DNA of 64,000 bases. Source: Paenibacillus lycopersici. Its GTDB lineage: Bacteria > Bacillota > Bacilli > Paenibacillales > Paenibacillaceae. Within the stretch, counting starts at the first letter, position 1. Each line of letters opens with the position of its first letter. The DNA lies in contig NZ_CP048209.1 in NCBI RefSeq assembly GCF_010119935.1, forward strand, positions 2,669,001 to 2,733,000. The letters run 5' to 3'. Position numbers and translations under genes: made by a program. This document shows positions 53,963 to 62,532 of this stretch, piece by piece. The notes under the pieces are model-generated. The model was not told the DNA's origin and ran no database searches. It saw only the letters and a list, made by a program, of their open reading frames with translations.

Positions 53963-54892
53963 ATGACGCGTTACGTGGGCAGCAAATGGAGCAAAACGAT
54001 CGTTATGCAGAAGCATGCGGCTTTAGCCAAGTACGTGCCCGATACGAAAATCATGACGAAAGACACGCTGTTGGGTTACTTGCAGCGATATGACATGGTC
54101 TATATCAAACCCGAATACGGGTTATGGGGCAAAGGCGTTATGCGCGTGGAACGGCGAGGAAGCGGGTATCGGTATCACCTTGGCACGAAACGTCGTTCTT
54201 TCGACCGATACGGAGCGATGTACAAGTCGATTCGGTCCCAAACCGGCGGCAAGCGGTATCTGGTGCAGAAGGGCATCCGGCTGCTCAAGCATAACGGCAG
54301 AAGGTTCGATATCCGGGTCATGGCGCAGTTCTCGCCCGGCCGCCGCTGGGAAACGACGGGCATCATCGGGAGAGTCGCGGCCAAGCACAAGGTCGTTACG
54401 AACATTAAAGGCGGCGGCAAGCTCGTCATGGCCAACAAGCTGCTGCGTCCGTACACGGGACAGGTGGAGGCGAAGCTGCGTTCGCTATCGGATCTTGGCG
54501 TGCAGGCGGGCGAAACGATGCAGCGCGCGTATCCCGGCGTGTACGAAATCGGACTCGACGTCGCCATGGACGAATCGCTGCATCCATGGATATTGGAGGT
54601 TAACACAAGTCCGGACCCGTATCTGTTCCGCAAGCATACCGATTCCGGCGTATTCCGTCGAATCCGGCGATATGCGAAGGCGTATCCGAAAACGGCGGCG
54701 AGCGTGACAGCGAGAGCGAGATCGGCGAGAAAAGCAAAAGCGGCTGGAAAGGCAATAGCGGCAGCAAAAGCAAAGGTTTCCGCAAAAGCAATCGTGCATG
54801 CAAAGGCGACAGTTATTGTACCTCGTAAAGCAGCTGCTCTTATACCTGCCAAATATCGCGAAAAAGTGAAATTGGCAGTGAAAAAAGAGTAA
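53963..54892 (+). CDS. YheC/YheD-family ATP-grasp protein with Lys/Ala tail
   Basis: The 309-residue protein matches the ATP-grasp proteins associated with the spore coat (YheC/YheD): VGSKWSKTIVMQKH.., YDMVYIKPEYGLWGKGVMRVER, RFDIRVMAQ, and the metal site DVAMDESLHPWILEVNTSPDP. The last ~65 residues are a low-complexity Ala/Lys/Arg tail (SARKAKAAGKAIAAAKAKVSA-type), as in histone H1-like proteins. The ATG at 53963 follows AAGGGGG. The reaction is unknown; the location suggests a role at the spore or wall. Confidence 0.85.
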   Translation: MTRYVGSKWSKTIVMQKHAALAKYVPDTKIMTKDTLLGYLQRYDMVYIKPEYGLWGKGVMRVERRGSGYRYHLGTKRRSFDRYGAMYKSIRSQTGGKRYLVQKGIRLLKHNGRRFDIRVMAQFSPGRRWETTGIIGRVAAKHKVVTNIKGGGKLVMANKLLRPYTGQVEAKLRSLSDLGVQAGETMQRAYPGVYEIGLDVAMDESLHPWILEVNTSPDPYLFRKHTDSGVFRRIRRYAKAYPKTAASVTARARSARKAKAAGKAIAAAKAKVSAKAIVHAKATVIVPRKAAALIPAKYREKVKLAVKKE

Positions 54893-55118
54893 GATCCGGA
54901 GACATAACCAGATCCAAATCTAAAGCCAGGGCTGGCGTCAAAGCAAAAACCGGAACCACCGGCGCTGCTGCGTTCCGCCCTAGGCCGGGAGCCGGGGAGG
55001 AGCCTTCACGGGACCGGCAGCCGCTCCTTCTAGGCCGAACGTACTGAAATCGGATGCGCGCTGCGAATATGTATCCATGTCGAAAGTCGATTGACCGAAC
55101 GTGCATGGAGGCAGAGGC

Positions 55119-57359
55119 ATGGAACCCACATACAACGAATCGCAGAACAACCATCCGAAGCATATGGTCCCGCATCGGAATCGTGAACGCAAATCGAAAC
55201 GCAAATCGAAACGCAAATCGAAGCATAAAGCATGGCGGACGTTCATTGCTTTGATCATCGCAGGTGGACTGCTTGCCGCGGCAGGCTGGGCCGTCTTCGG
55301 CTTGCTGGTCGAGAAGCAGGATGTATCGCTGCTCGAGAAGCCGCTGCCCGCAGCGACGCTGATCTATGACCGCAATGGACAGGAAGCCATGCGCATAGCG
55401 CAGCGCATGTCCGAATCCGTAAGCTATGACGATATGCCGAAGCATCTGATCGATGCGGTCGTCGCTGTGGAGGATAAGCGGTTCTTCGAGCATGGAGGAA
55501 CGGATCTCCGGGGAATCGGCCGCGCGCTGCTGACCAACCTGACGAATCGCAAGACGGTGCAGGGCGCGAGCACGATTACGCAGCAGCTGGCCAAGAACGT
55601 CTTCCTGTCGCAAGAACGCACCTGGACACGGAAGTGGAAGGAGCTGCTGCTTGCCGAGAAGATCGAGCAGTCCTACGACAAACAGGAAATCATGGAGATG
55701 TATCTGAATCAAATCTATTTTGGCGAAGGAGCCTGGGGCATCGGGAAGGCGGCGGACGTTTATTTCGGCGTGAGCGTCGACCGCTTGACGCTGTCGCAGT
55801 CGGCAATGCTGGCGGGCATTATCAAAGCCCCTTCCGCGTTGTCGCCGTTCGCGCATCCGGATCAAGCGAAGGAACGGCGGGATACCGCCTTGCAGCTCAT
55901 GAAGGAACAGGGGGCGATCACCGCGGAAGCTTATGACGCCGCTATTCATGCGCCGCTCGGCTTGCGCAGCGGGAAGCAGATCGATGCCGAAGCGCTGAAA
56001 TACCCGTATTACGTCGACGCCGTCATTCGCGAAGCGGCCGCACGGTACGGACTAACGGAGAACGAGGTGCTGCACGGCGGGCTGCGCATTTACACGGCGC
56101 TCGATCCGAACATGCAGCAGGCTGCCGAGCGCGTCTATGCGCAGGCATCCGCGTTCCCGGACAGTACGTCCGACCAGCTCATTCAGAGCGGCGCCGTTCT
56201 AGTCGATCCTCGCGACGGCGGGATCCGGGCGCTCATCGGCGGACGCGGCAAGCAGCCGTTCCGCGGTTTCAATCGCGCGGTGCAGCTGAAGCGCCAGCCG
56301 GGCTCCACGATGAAGCCGATTTCGGTTTACGCGCCGGCCTTCGAACGCGGCTTCACGCCGGAGGACAAGCTGTTGGACGAGCCGGTCGATTTCGGCGGCT
56401 ACCGTCCGCGGAACGCAGGCGGCGGGTACCATGGCGAAGTGACCATCTATGACGCGGTGGTCCATTCGTACAACATTCCGGCCGTGCGGCTGCTGAACGA
56501 AATCGGCATCGATGCCGGCATGGAAGCGGCGAAGCGATTCGGACTTGCGCTGACGGACGCGGACAGAACGCTCGGCTTGGCGCTCGGCGGCTTGCAGGAA
56601 GGCGTATCGCCGCTGGATATGGCCGAAGCCTTCGGCGTATTCGCGAACGACGGTACACGAATGCCCGCCCATTCGATTATCCGCATCGAGACCGCCGACG
56701 GCGCGAACGAACCGCCGGCGTCCGAGCTGGCGCCGGTGAAGACGACCGAGCCGTCGATCGCCAGGACGATGACCGCGGTGCTCCAAGGCGTCGTGCGCGA
56801 AGGAACGGGCGAATTGGCCGCCCTCGGAGACCGGCCTGTCGCGGGCAAGACCGGAACGACGGAAATGCCGGGCACCGATGGAGAAGGCGTCAAGGACAAC
56901 TGGTTCGTGGGGTATACGCCGCAGTTGGTCGGAGCCGTGTGGCTCGGCTATGATCATACGGACGGCAGCCACTATTTGACGACGACGTCGAAGGCCGCTG
57001 CGGCCGTCTTTCAGAAGCTGATGAGCGAAGCGCTTCAAGGGGAGCCCGTGATGGCGTTTCCGAAAGCCCCCGGCAATCCGAAGAAGCCGCCCGCGAAGCG
57101 GGACGAGCCGCCGGCGGACCGCACGCGGGACGACGACAAGCCGCATCCGCGCAAAGGGCATGGCAAGGGCGGGCATGAAGACGGAGAGCGCGGCAAGAGC
57201 AAGCGCGACAAGGGCGGGCGCGGCGAAGAAGGCCCTGGCGAAGACAGGCCCGTTATAGAATCGCCGCATGGCAGGCCGGATCCGGCGGCGCATGAGCGGA
57301 ACAACAAGCCGCCGAAAGCGAAGCCCGGACACGCAAAGCCGTCAGGCAAGGGAGACTAA
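55119..57359 (+). CDS. Class A penicillin-binding protein (glycosyltransferase/transpeptidase)
   Basis: The 746-residue protein has a basic cytoplasmic start (RKSKRKSKRKSKHK), one membrane helix (FIALIIAGGLLAAAGWAVFGLL), a GT51 domain (AVEDKRFFEHGGTDLRGI, GASTITQQLAKN, MYLNQIYFGEGAWGI; residues about 75-260) and a transpeptidase domain with the active serine in GSTMKP, SYN and AGKTGTTE. A Pro/Lys/Gly-rich low-complexity tail follows residue 645. It polymerises and cross-links peptidoglycan. The ATG at 55119 follows TGGAGG. The basic start is encoded by three perfect 12-bp repeats (55187-55222). Confidence 0.95.
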   Translation: MEPTYNESQNNHPKHMVPHRNRERKSKRKSKRKSKHKAWRTFIALIIAGGLLAAAGWAVFGLLVEKQDVSLLEKPLPAATLIYDRNGQEAMRIAQRMSESVSYDDMPKHLIDAVVAVEDKRFFEHGGTDLRGIGRALLTNLTNRKTVQGASTITQQLAKNVFLSQERTWTRKWKELLLAEKIEQSYDKQEIMEMYLNQIYFGEGAWGIGKAADVYFGVSVDRLTLSQSAMLAGIIKAPSALSPFAHPDQAKERRDTALQLMKEQGAITAEAYDAAIHAPLGLRSGKQIDAEALKYPYYVDAVIREAAARYGLTENEVLHGGLRIYTALDPNMQQAAERVYAQASAFPDSTSDQLIQSGAVLVDPRDGGIRALIGGRGKQPFRGFNRAVQLKRQPGSTMKPISVYAPAFERGFTPEDKLLDEPVDFGGYRPRNAGGGYHGEVTIYDAVVHSYNIPAVRLLNEIGIDAGMEAAKRFGLALTDADRTLGLALGGLQEGVSPLDMAEAFGVFANDGTRMPAHSIIRIETADGANEPPASELAPVKTTEPSIARTMTAVLQGVVREGTGELAALGDRPVAGKTGTTEMPGTDGEGVKDNWFVGYTPQLVGAVWLGYDHTDGSHYLTTTSKAAAAVFQKLMSEALQGEPVMAFPKAPGNPKKPPAKRDEPPADRTRDDDKPHPRKGHGKGGHEDGERGKSKRDKGGRGEEGPGEDRPVIESPHGRPDPAAHERNNKPPKAKPGHAKPSGKGD
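55187..55222 (+). repeat. Coding 12-bp tandem repeat, three copies
   Basis: ACGCAAATCGAA occurs three times without change and encodes the K-S-K-R units before the membrane helix of the penicillin-binding protein. Confidence 0.9.
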
Positions 57360-57412
57360 CATGCGGGTGGGTTTGACCGCCCCGCTCGTTTGCCGGCGTT
57401 GTAGCTTTTCTA

Positions 57413-57440
57413 TTGGCCGCGGGAGATTTGATGGTACAAT
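57413..57440 (+). promoter_or_regulatory. Possible promoter of the GMC oxidoreductase gene
   Basis: TTGGCC (57413-57418), 16-bp spacer, TACAAT (57435-57440). The -35 box is weak. Confidence 0.4.
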
Positions 57441-57493
57441 AGACTTTGCACGCTGAGGTGGATTTCGATGGAACCGTACAGGGGGAGAAGTTC

Positions 57494-57568
57494 ATGAAGA
57501 TGCACATTACGGAGCATGGGATGGTGTTGAAAGATGGGACCTCGCGGTCGGAAGTCTTTTTCTGCTGA
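57494..57568 (+). CDS. Overlapping 24-codon open frame (possible leader peptide)
   Basis: ATG at 57494 follows a strong GGGGGAGAAG and reads 24 codons (MKMHITEHGMVLKDGTSRSE, VFFC) to a TGA at 57566-57568. It overlaps the first 35 bases of the GMC gene, whose own start at 57534 has only a weak site. Translational coupling is plausible. It could instead be chance. Confidence 0.4.
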   Translation: MKMHITEHGMVLKDGTSRSEVFFC

Positions 57569-59666
57569 GGTAAACACGGTTTTGAAAGCGGTTGCCGACC
57601 GCATGATTCCTGGCGATGCATGGCCATCGGCGGCGGAAGCGGGCGTTCTGGCGTACTTGGAGCGCCACGCGGCGGAGCATCCCGATACATGGTCGGGCAC
57701 GGTAGAGCCCGGGCTTCTCGCATTGCTTGCGGAAGCGGAATCCCGCTTCGGCCGATCGTTCGCCGAATTGACGGAAGACGAGCAGGATCGCCTGCTGCAA
57801 GACGTGCAGCAGGAGGCCGTCCGCGACTGGCCGGTTTCGCCGAAGCCGTTCTTCGACGCGTTGTTGAGCTTTGTCGTCGAAGGATATTATGGCAGCCCTG
57901 AATCAGGGGGGAATATCGGCGGGAAGTCCTGGGAGATGATCGGCTTCCGCCCGGGTCCCGTCACGGGAACCGAGGCGCCGGTGACGGAAACCGAGTTGCC
58001 CCGGAAGTCCTTCGATCAGCTTCGCGACCGGTACGACGTCGTCGTGATCGGTGCCGGAGCAGGCGGTTCCGTTGCGGCGGCCGTGCTCGCCGAAGCCGGA
58101 CTGGACGTGCTCGTCGTCGAGCGCGGCAGCTGGCTGCGCTACGACGAGGTTGGGCGCGATCATTTGCGTAATCATCGCTTGAGCAAATACGGCCATAACA
58201 CGGGGCCGGCGGAGGATGGCCATCCCCGGACAATTATTTTGCCCGGCGAACAAGAGCGGATCACGGCCCCTTACGAGTCCGAGTACCATAACAACGCCAT
58301 GACCGTCGGCGGCGGTACGCGGGTCTATGGGGCGCAGGCGTGGCGGTTCCATCCGGAGGATTTCCGCATGGCGACGCGCTATGGCATTCCGGACGGCAGC
58401 TCGCTCAGCGACTGGCCGATTCGGTACGAGGATCTCGAGCCGTATTACGAGCGCGCCGAGTGGGAAGTCGGCGTATCCGGCGACGGGAATGCCCACTCTA
58501 GTCGCGGCCAACGGGCACGCGAGTATCCGATGCCGGCTTTGCCGAGCACGAGGGAAGCGAACCGTCTGGCTGCGGCGGCAGCGAAGCTGGGCTGGGAAGC
58601 GGGTCCGGTGCCGCTGTTGATCAATTCCGTGGAACGCGACGGCCGTCCGGCATGCGGACGATGCGGACAGTGCGTCGGATTCGCCTGCCCGACGAACAGC
58701 AAGAACGGCGGACATAACACGATGATGACCAGGGCGTTCGCTACGGGCAACTGCGACTTGATCTGCGACACGATCGTGGAGCGGATCGAAACCGAAGGGG
58801 CCAGGCGCGCGAAGGGCGTTCATCTTGCGCAGGATACGGACGGCGTTATCCGCCGCCTGTACGTAAAAGCCGGGCATGTGGTCGTTGCCGGAGGCGCAAT
58901 CGAAAGCGCTCGCTTGCTGCTGAACTCGGCAAGCGCATCGGAACCGGACGGCATCGGCAATCGGTTCGGCCAAGTGGGCAGGCATCTGCAAGGCCATGTC
59001 TACTGCGGCGCGTACGGCCTGTTCGACGATCCGATCCAGGACGGTCTCGGCCCTGGGGTAAGCATCGCGACCTTCCGGTTCGACCACAGCGGCGAAGCGG
59101 GCGTCATCGGTGGCGGCCTGCTGGCCAACGAATTTACCCGGCTGCCGCTTACCCATTGGTATCGCGCGCTTGCGCCGGAGGCCGCGCGCTGGGGACTCGC
59201 GGGCAAGGAAACGATGCGCGAGACGTATTTGCGCACGAGCCATATTCAAGGGCCGATTCAGGAAATTCCTACGCCCGATGCCAGAGTGCGGCTCTCGGGA
59301 ACGGTCAAAGACCGTTTCGGTCTACCCGTGGTGCAGCTCTCCGGCTCCGTCCATCCGGAGTCGCTCCGCGCGTCGGACATGCTCGGCGAACAAGCGGAGA
59401 AGTGGTTGTGGGCGGCGGGCGCGCGCCAAGTTTGGCGGACCCGCGCCGGCAACGGGTTGAGCGGCGGGCAGCACCAATCGGGCACGCTGCGGATGGGCAG
59501 CGATCCGGCAACGTCCGTCACCGATCCGACCGGGCGCATCCACGGCTATGACAATCTCTGGGTAAGCGACGGCTCCGTGCATGTCACGAACGGCGGCGTG
59601 AACCCGGTATTGACGATTCTTGCGCTTGCGTTCCGCACGGCGGAGAATGTGGTGAAGCAGGGCTAG
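57534..59666 (+). CDS. GMC oxidoreductase fused to gluconate 2-dehydrogenase subunit 3-like domain
   Basis: The 710-residue protein joins an N-terminal domain (residues about 10-125, ADRMIPGDAWPSAAEAGVLAYLE.., typical of gluconate_2-dh3) to a GMC flavoprotein. The FAD loop VVVIGAGAGGSVAAAVLAEAG has its GxGxxG at 173-178; the C-terminal segments are QHQSGTLRMGS and TNGGVNPVLTILALA. ACGRCGQCVGFACP adds a cysteine cluster. Such dehydrogenases oxidise sugars or sugar acids at the membrane. No cytochrome c gene lies beside it. The start at 57534 is weakly supported. Confidence 0.88.
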   Translation: MGPRGRKSFSAEVNTVLKAVADRMIPGDAWPSAAEAGVLAYLERHAAEHPDTWSGTVEPGLLALLAEAESRFGRSFAELTEDEQDRLLQDVQQEAVRDWPVSPKPFFDALLSFVVEGYYGSPESGGNIGGKSWEMIGFRPGPVTGTEAPVTETELPRKSFDQLRDRYDVVVIGAGAGGSVAAAVLAEAGLDVLVVERGSWLRYDEVGRDHLRNHRLSKYGHNTGPAEDGHPRTIILPGEQERITAPYESEYHNNAMTVGGGTRVYGAQAWRFHPEDFRMATRYGIPDGSSLSDWPIRYEDLEPYYERAEWEVGVSGDGNAHSSRGQRAREYPMPALPSTREANRLAAAAAKLGWEAGPVPLLINSVERDGRPACGRCGQCVGFACPTNSKNGGHNTMMTRAFATGNCDLICDTIVERIETEGARRAKGVHLAQDTDGVIRRLYVKAGHVVVAGGAIESARLLLNSASASEPDGIGNRFGQVGRHLQGHVYCGAYGLFDDPIQDGLGPGVSIATFRFDHSGEAGVIGGGLLANEFTRLPLTHWYRALAPEAARWGLAGKETMRETYLRTSHIQGPIQEIPTPDARVRLSGTVKDRFGLPVVQLSGSVHPESLRASDMLGEQAEKWLWAAGARQVWRTRAGNGLSGGQHQSGTLRMGSDPATSVTDPTGRIHGYDNLWVSDGSVHVTNGGVNPVLTILALAFRTAENVVKQG

Positions 59667-59870
59667 GACGAAGCGAAGCGGGGACGATGCAGCGACCGCA
59701 GGTGCGCCGCGGAAAGGCCGAAGGTACATCGCAATAGCCTTGCAGGAGCATCGCAGGTACATCGTCGGAATGCCTCAGAAACAACAGGATAGACATCGAA
59801 CCGGACCCGAGGCCGACGCTGAATGGACCGGGGATCGATAGGAATTCTTATATGTTATCGCTTAGACATA

Positions 59871-59904
59871 GCAAAGGGGCTCTTCCGGCGGAGAGCCCCT
59901 TTGC
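59871..59904. terminator. Two-way terminator between convergent genes
   Basis: GCAAAGGGGCTCT (59871-59883) pairs exactly with AGAGCCCCTTTGC (59892-59904). It serves the GMC gene and the convergent ubiD-type gene. The rest of 59667-59927 shows nothing notable. Confidence 0.82.
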
Positions 59905-59927
59905 TTGCATTCCATGACTTTCTATCG

Positions 59928-61763
59928 CTACAGCTTGATGCCGCTCAGGCTTCCGCCCTTGGCGAACAGCCGCTCGATGCGCCGTTCGACTTCCGGATCC
60001 GGGATCAGCGGAGGCGCTTGATGCGGCTTGACTCGCGCGTCGATGACGACGTTGTCGCAGCCCCAATGCTTGAATTCGTACCGGCTGTTCACGCCGTAAA
60101 TATCATGCGACGGGTTGCTCCTCGTGAACGTCGCCCATAGGAAATTGTTCAGCTCAGCGCTCAGGAACCGGCAGTCGTCGCAAAGGATAATCAGCGGGCA
60201 GCCGTCCAGCGTGCCGTTCGCCCGGATCGCTTCGCACAGATCGTTCAGCTCGCGGCCAGCCGCTTCGTAGCTTGCGAACGCGCCGCCCCGCAAGGCGACG
60301 ATGCCCGGCATAACGAGCGACGCGTCTACAATGCCGGGCAGCGCGCGCATCGCCTCCGGCACCTCGCGGCACAGCTCCCTGCGGGGCGCGCCCACCGCCG
60401 CGAAGACGACTTTGCTGCCGGCATTCAGGCCGGTGCCGGAATAATCGAGCGTGTCGATCGTCGTATTCGTCTGAAAATGCAAGTCGCGCCGCAGGTCGAT
60501 CCGCGCCAGAATATGCGTCAGGAAGCCTTCGACGTCGTGCGTGTCGAGCGGCTGCGTATCTTCCGCCGCGATGAACAGGTATTTGGCGAGGCTGAGCTGC
60601 CCCGTGCCCAATATCCGGTTCGCGAGCGTGAGCAGCTCCGCCGGACGCTCTACCGGCTGATACGGCGCATAGCGCTCGCTGCCGATCGCGAAGAGCAGCG
60701 GATGGACGCCGGCCGCGTCGACCGCGTGCACTTCCTTGACGCCGGGAATTTCCTGCTTGATCGCGTCTCCCGTCAGCTCGTGAATGAGCGCGCCGAACGC
60801 GGTGTCCTCCTGCGGAGGGCGGCCGACGACGGTGAACGGGAAGATCGCCCCGGGACGGGCATATACCTTGTGCACCCGCATGACCGGAAAATCATGCGTC
60901 AAGCTGTAATAGCCGAGATGATCGCCGAACGGTCCTTCCGGCTTTGTCTCGCCGGGGTGGATTTCGCCCGTAATGACGAAATCCGCGTCATTGCTGACGC
61001 AGTAGCCGTCCATGTAGCTGTAGCGGAAGCGGCGTCCCGCAAGCAGTCCGGCGAAGGTCAGCTCGCTCATGCCCTCGGGCAGCGGCATGACGGCCGACAG
61101 CGTATGCGCCGGCGGCCCGCCGATGAAGCAGCTCACTTTGAGCGGCTCTCCGCGGCGGTTCGCTTTATCCTGATGGATGCCGATGCCGCGGTGAATCTGG
61201 AAGTGGACGCCGACTTCTTGGTTCATCTCGTAGTCGTTGCCGCTGAGCTGGATGCGGTACATGCCGAGATTGGCGTTCATGATGCCGGGCTTGTCCGGAT
61301 CCTCCGAGTATACCTGCGGCAAGGTGACGAAGGCGCCGCCGTCCATCTGCCAATGCTTGATCTGCGGCAGGTCGGAGATGCGGATTTCCCGCAGCGCGAC
61401 GGGGCTGCCGCCGGATTTGCGCGCAGGCAGAGCGTTCTTGGCGGCCAGACCCGCGCCGATGTTGCGGAACGGATGCTTGAGCGCCTGCATCGGATCGCTG
61501 CGCAAGGCGATGACGTTCTGAACGGCGTCCCATGTGTCGCGGAAGATGAATTTGCTGCGCTCGACCGTGCCGAATAGGTTGGACACGGCTCGAAACTCCG
61601 AGCCCTTGACGTTCTCGAACAGCAGGGCGGGACCGCCCGCCTCGAACACTTTCATATGAATGGCGGCCATCTCCAGGCGAGGGTCGACTTCCTCGCGGAT
61701 GCGGACCAGATGACCGTGCTTTTCCAAATCGGCAACGCATGCTTCCAAGCTGTGATAAACCAT
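59928..61763 (-). CDS. UbiD-family decarboxylase, long form
   Basis: A 611-residue prenylated-FMN-dependent decarboxylase of the UbiD family. YRIQLSGNDYEMNQEVGVHFQIHRGIG, TGEIHPGETKPEGPFGDHLGYYS and VVGRPPQEDTAFG contain the cofactor and catalytic Glu/Asp/Arg residues. It is longer than UbiD (about 490) and resembles the menaquinone-type decarboxylase of the futalosine route, but the substrate may be another aromatic acid. The ATG at 61763 follows GGGAG on the minus strand. It is divergent from marR across an operator-like region. No UbiX gene is seen here. Confidence 0.87.
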   Translation of the reverse strand: MVYHSLEACVADLEKHGHLVRIREEVDPRLEMAAIHMKVFEAGGPALLFENVKGSEFRAVSNLFGTVERSKFIFRDTWDAVQNVIALRSDPMQALKHPFRNIGAGLAAKNALPARKSGGSPVALREIRISDLPQIKHWQMDGGAFVTLPQVYSEDPDKPGIMNANLGMYRIQLSGNDYEMNQEVGVHFQIHRGIGIHQDKANRRGEPLKVSCFIGGPPAHTLSAVMPLPEGMSELTFAGLLAGRRFRYSYMDGYCVSNDADFVITGEIHPGETKPEGPFGDHLGYYSLTHDFPVMRVHKVYARPGAIFPFTVVGRPPQEDTAFGALIHELTGDAIKQEIPGVKEVHAVDAAGVHPLLFAIGSERYAPYQPVERPAELLTLANRILGTGQLSLAKYLFIAAEDTQPLDTHDVEGFLTHILARIDLRRDLHFQTNTTIDTLDYSGTGLNAGSKVVFAAVGAPRRELCREVPEAMRALPGIVDASLVMPGIVALRGGAFASYEAAGRELNDLCEAIRANGTLDGCPLIILCDDCRFLSAELNNFLWATFTRSNPSHDIYGVNSRYEFKHWGCDNVVIDARVKPHQAPPLIPDPEVERRIERLFAKGGSLSGIKL

Positions 61764-61896
61764 AGATAACGACTCCCATCTGACGGCCAAGCGACTTCGA
61801 TTCGCGAATTGTCCATGTGCTCCGTCCATTATACCCGCATCTGAACGAAAACAAAAATGATTTCACGTCCCGAAACGCAGGCTTGGCGCGAGCGAT

Positions 61897-61945
61897 TTGA
61901 GTCGCTCGTCGAGATATTGTAAGATACATCGTATACGATACATCG
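61897..61945 (+). promoter_or_regulatory. marR promoter with palindromic operator
   Basis: TTGAGT (61897-61902), 17-bp spacer, TAAGAT (61920-61925). ATCGTATACGAT (61928-61939) is a perfect 12-bp palindrome at the expected start site, and GATACATCG is repeated directly at 61923-61931 and 61937-61945. Autoregulation by the MarR protein is likely. Confidence 0.6.
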
Positions 61946-62001
61946 CACCAGATTTATTCGTGAGCATCGCGATGAACTTCATGACGAAAGGAGGCGACGA
62001 C

Positions 62002-62499
62002 ATGGATAGAGCGGACTTCATACGCGAATCGATCGACTACATGCACCGGTTCATGATGAAGAGCCTGCAGAAGCATGCCGAGCAGCATGGCATTACCGTT
62101 CCGCAGACGCGGGTTATCGCCGAGGTGCTGACGAAGCAGTCCATGACCATCAAGCAGCTGACCCAGAACCTCAAGATGACCCAAAGCACCGTCTCGGACA
62201 TCGTGGAACGGCTGACGGTCAGGGGCATTCTGGCGAAGACGCCGGATCCCAAGGACAAGCGTTCGGTCATCGTCACCTTGACGGACAAGACGCTGAAGGA
62301 CATTAAAGGCCGCACGCCGGAACCGTTGAATGCGTATATCAGGGACGTCCTGAGTCTGCTGAATCCGCAAGAGCAGGCAATCGTAGAAGACGGGATCCGG
62401 CTGCTCGTCACGGCAATAAGAGAGAAGACGCAGAACGACGGCGCGCATAGCGACGAATATTTCGACATTTTGTTTCTATCGAACGGCGGCCAGAAGTAA
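62002..62499 (+). CDS. MarR-family transcriptional regulator
   Basis: A 165-residue winged-helix protein: VPQTRVIAEVLTKQSMTIKQ.., KMTQSTVSDIVERLTVRGIL (recognition helix) and KTPDPKDKRSVIVTLTDK (wing with the conserved D-x-R). The ATG at 62002 follows AAAGGAGG; the frame is open upstream without a site. It precedes the MMPL exporter by 33 bases, and together they form a typical repressor-exporter unit. Confidence 0.92.
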   Translation: MDRADFIRESIDYMHRFMMKSLQKHAEQHGITVPQTRVIAEVLTKQSMTIKQLTQNLKMTQSTVSDIVERLTVRGILAKTPDPKDKRSVIVTLTDKTLKDIKGRTPEPLNAYIRDVLSLLNPQEQAIVEDGIRLLVTAIREKTQNDGAHSDEYFDILFLSNGGQK

Positions 62500-62532
62500 G
62501 GCGAATCATCCTAAGGGACTGGAGACAACATC

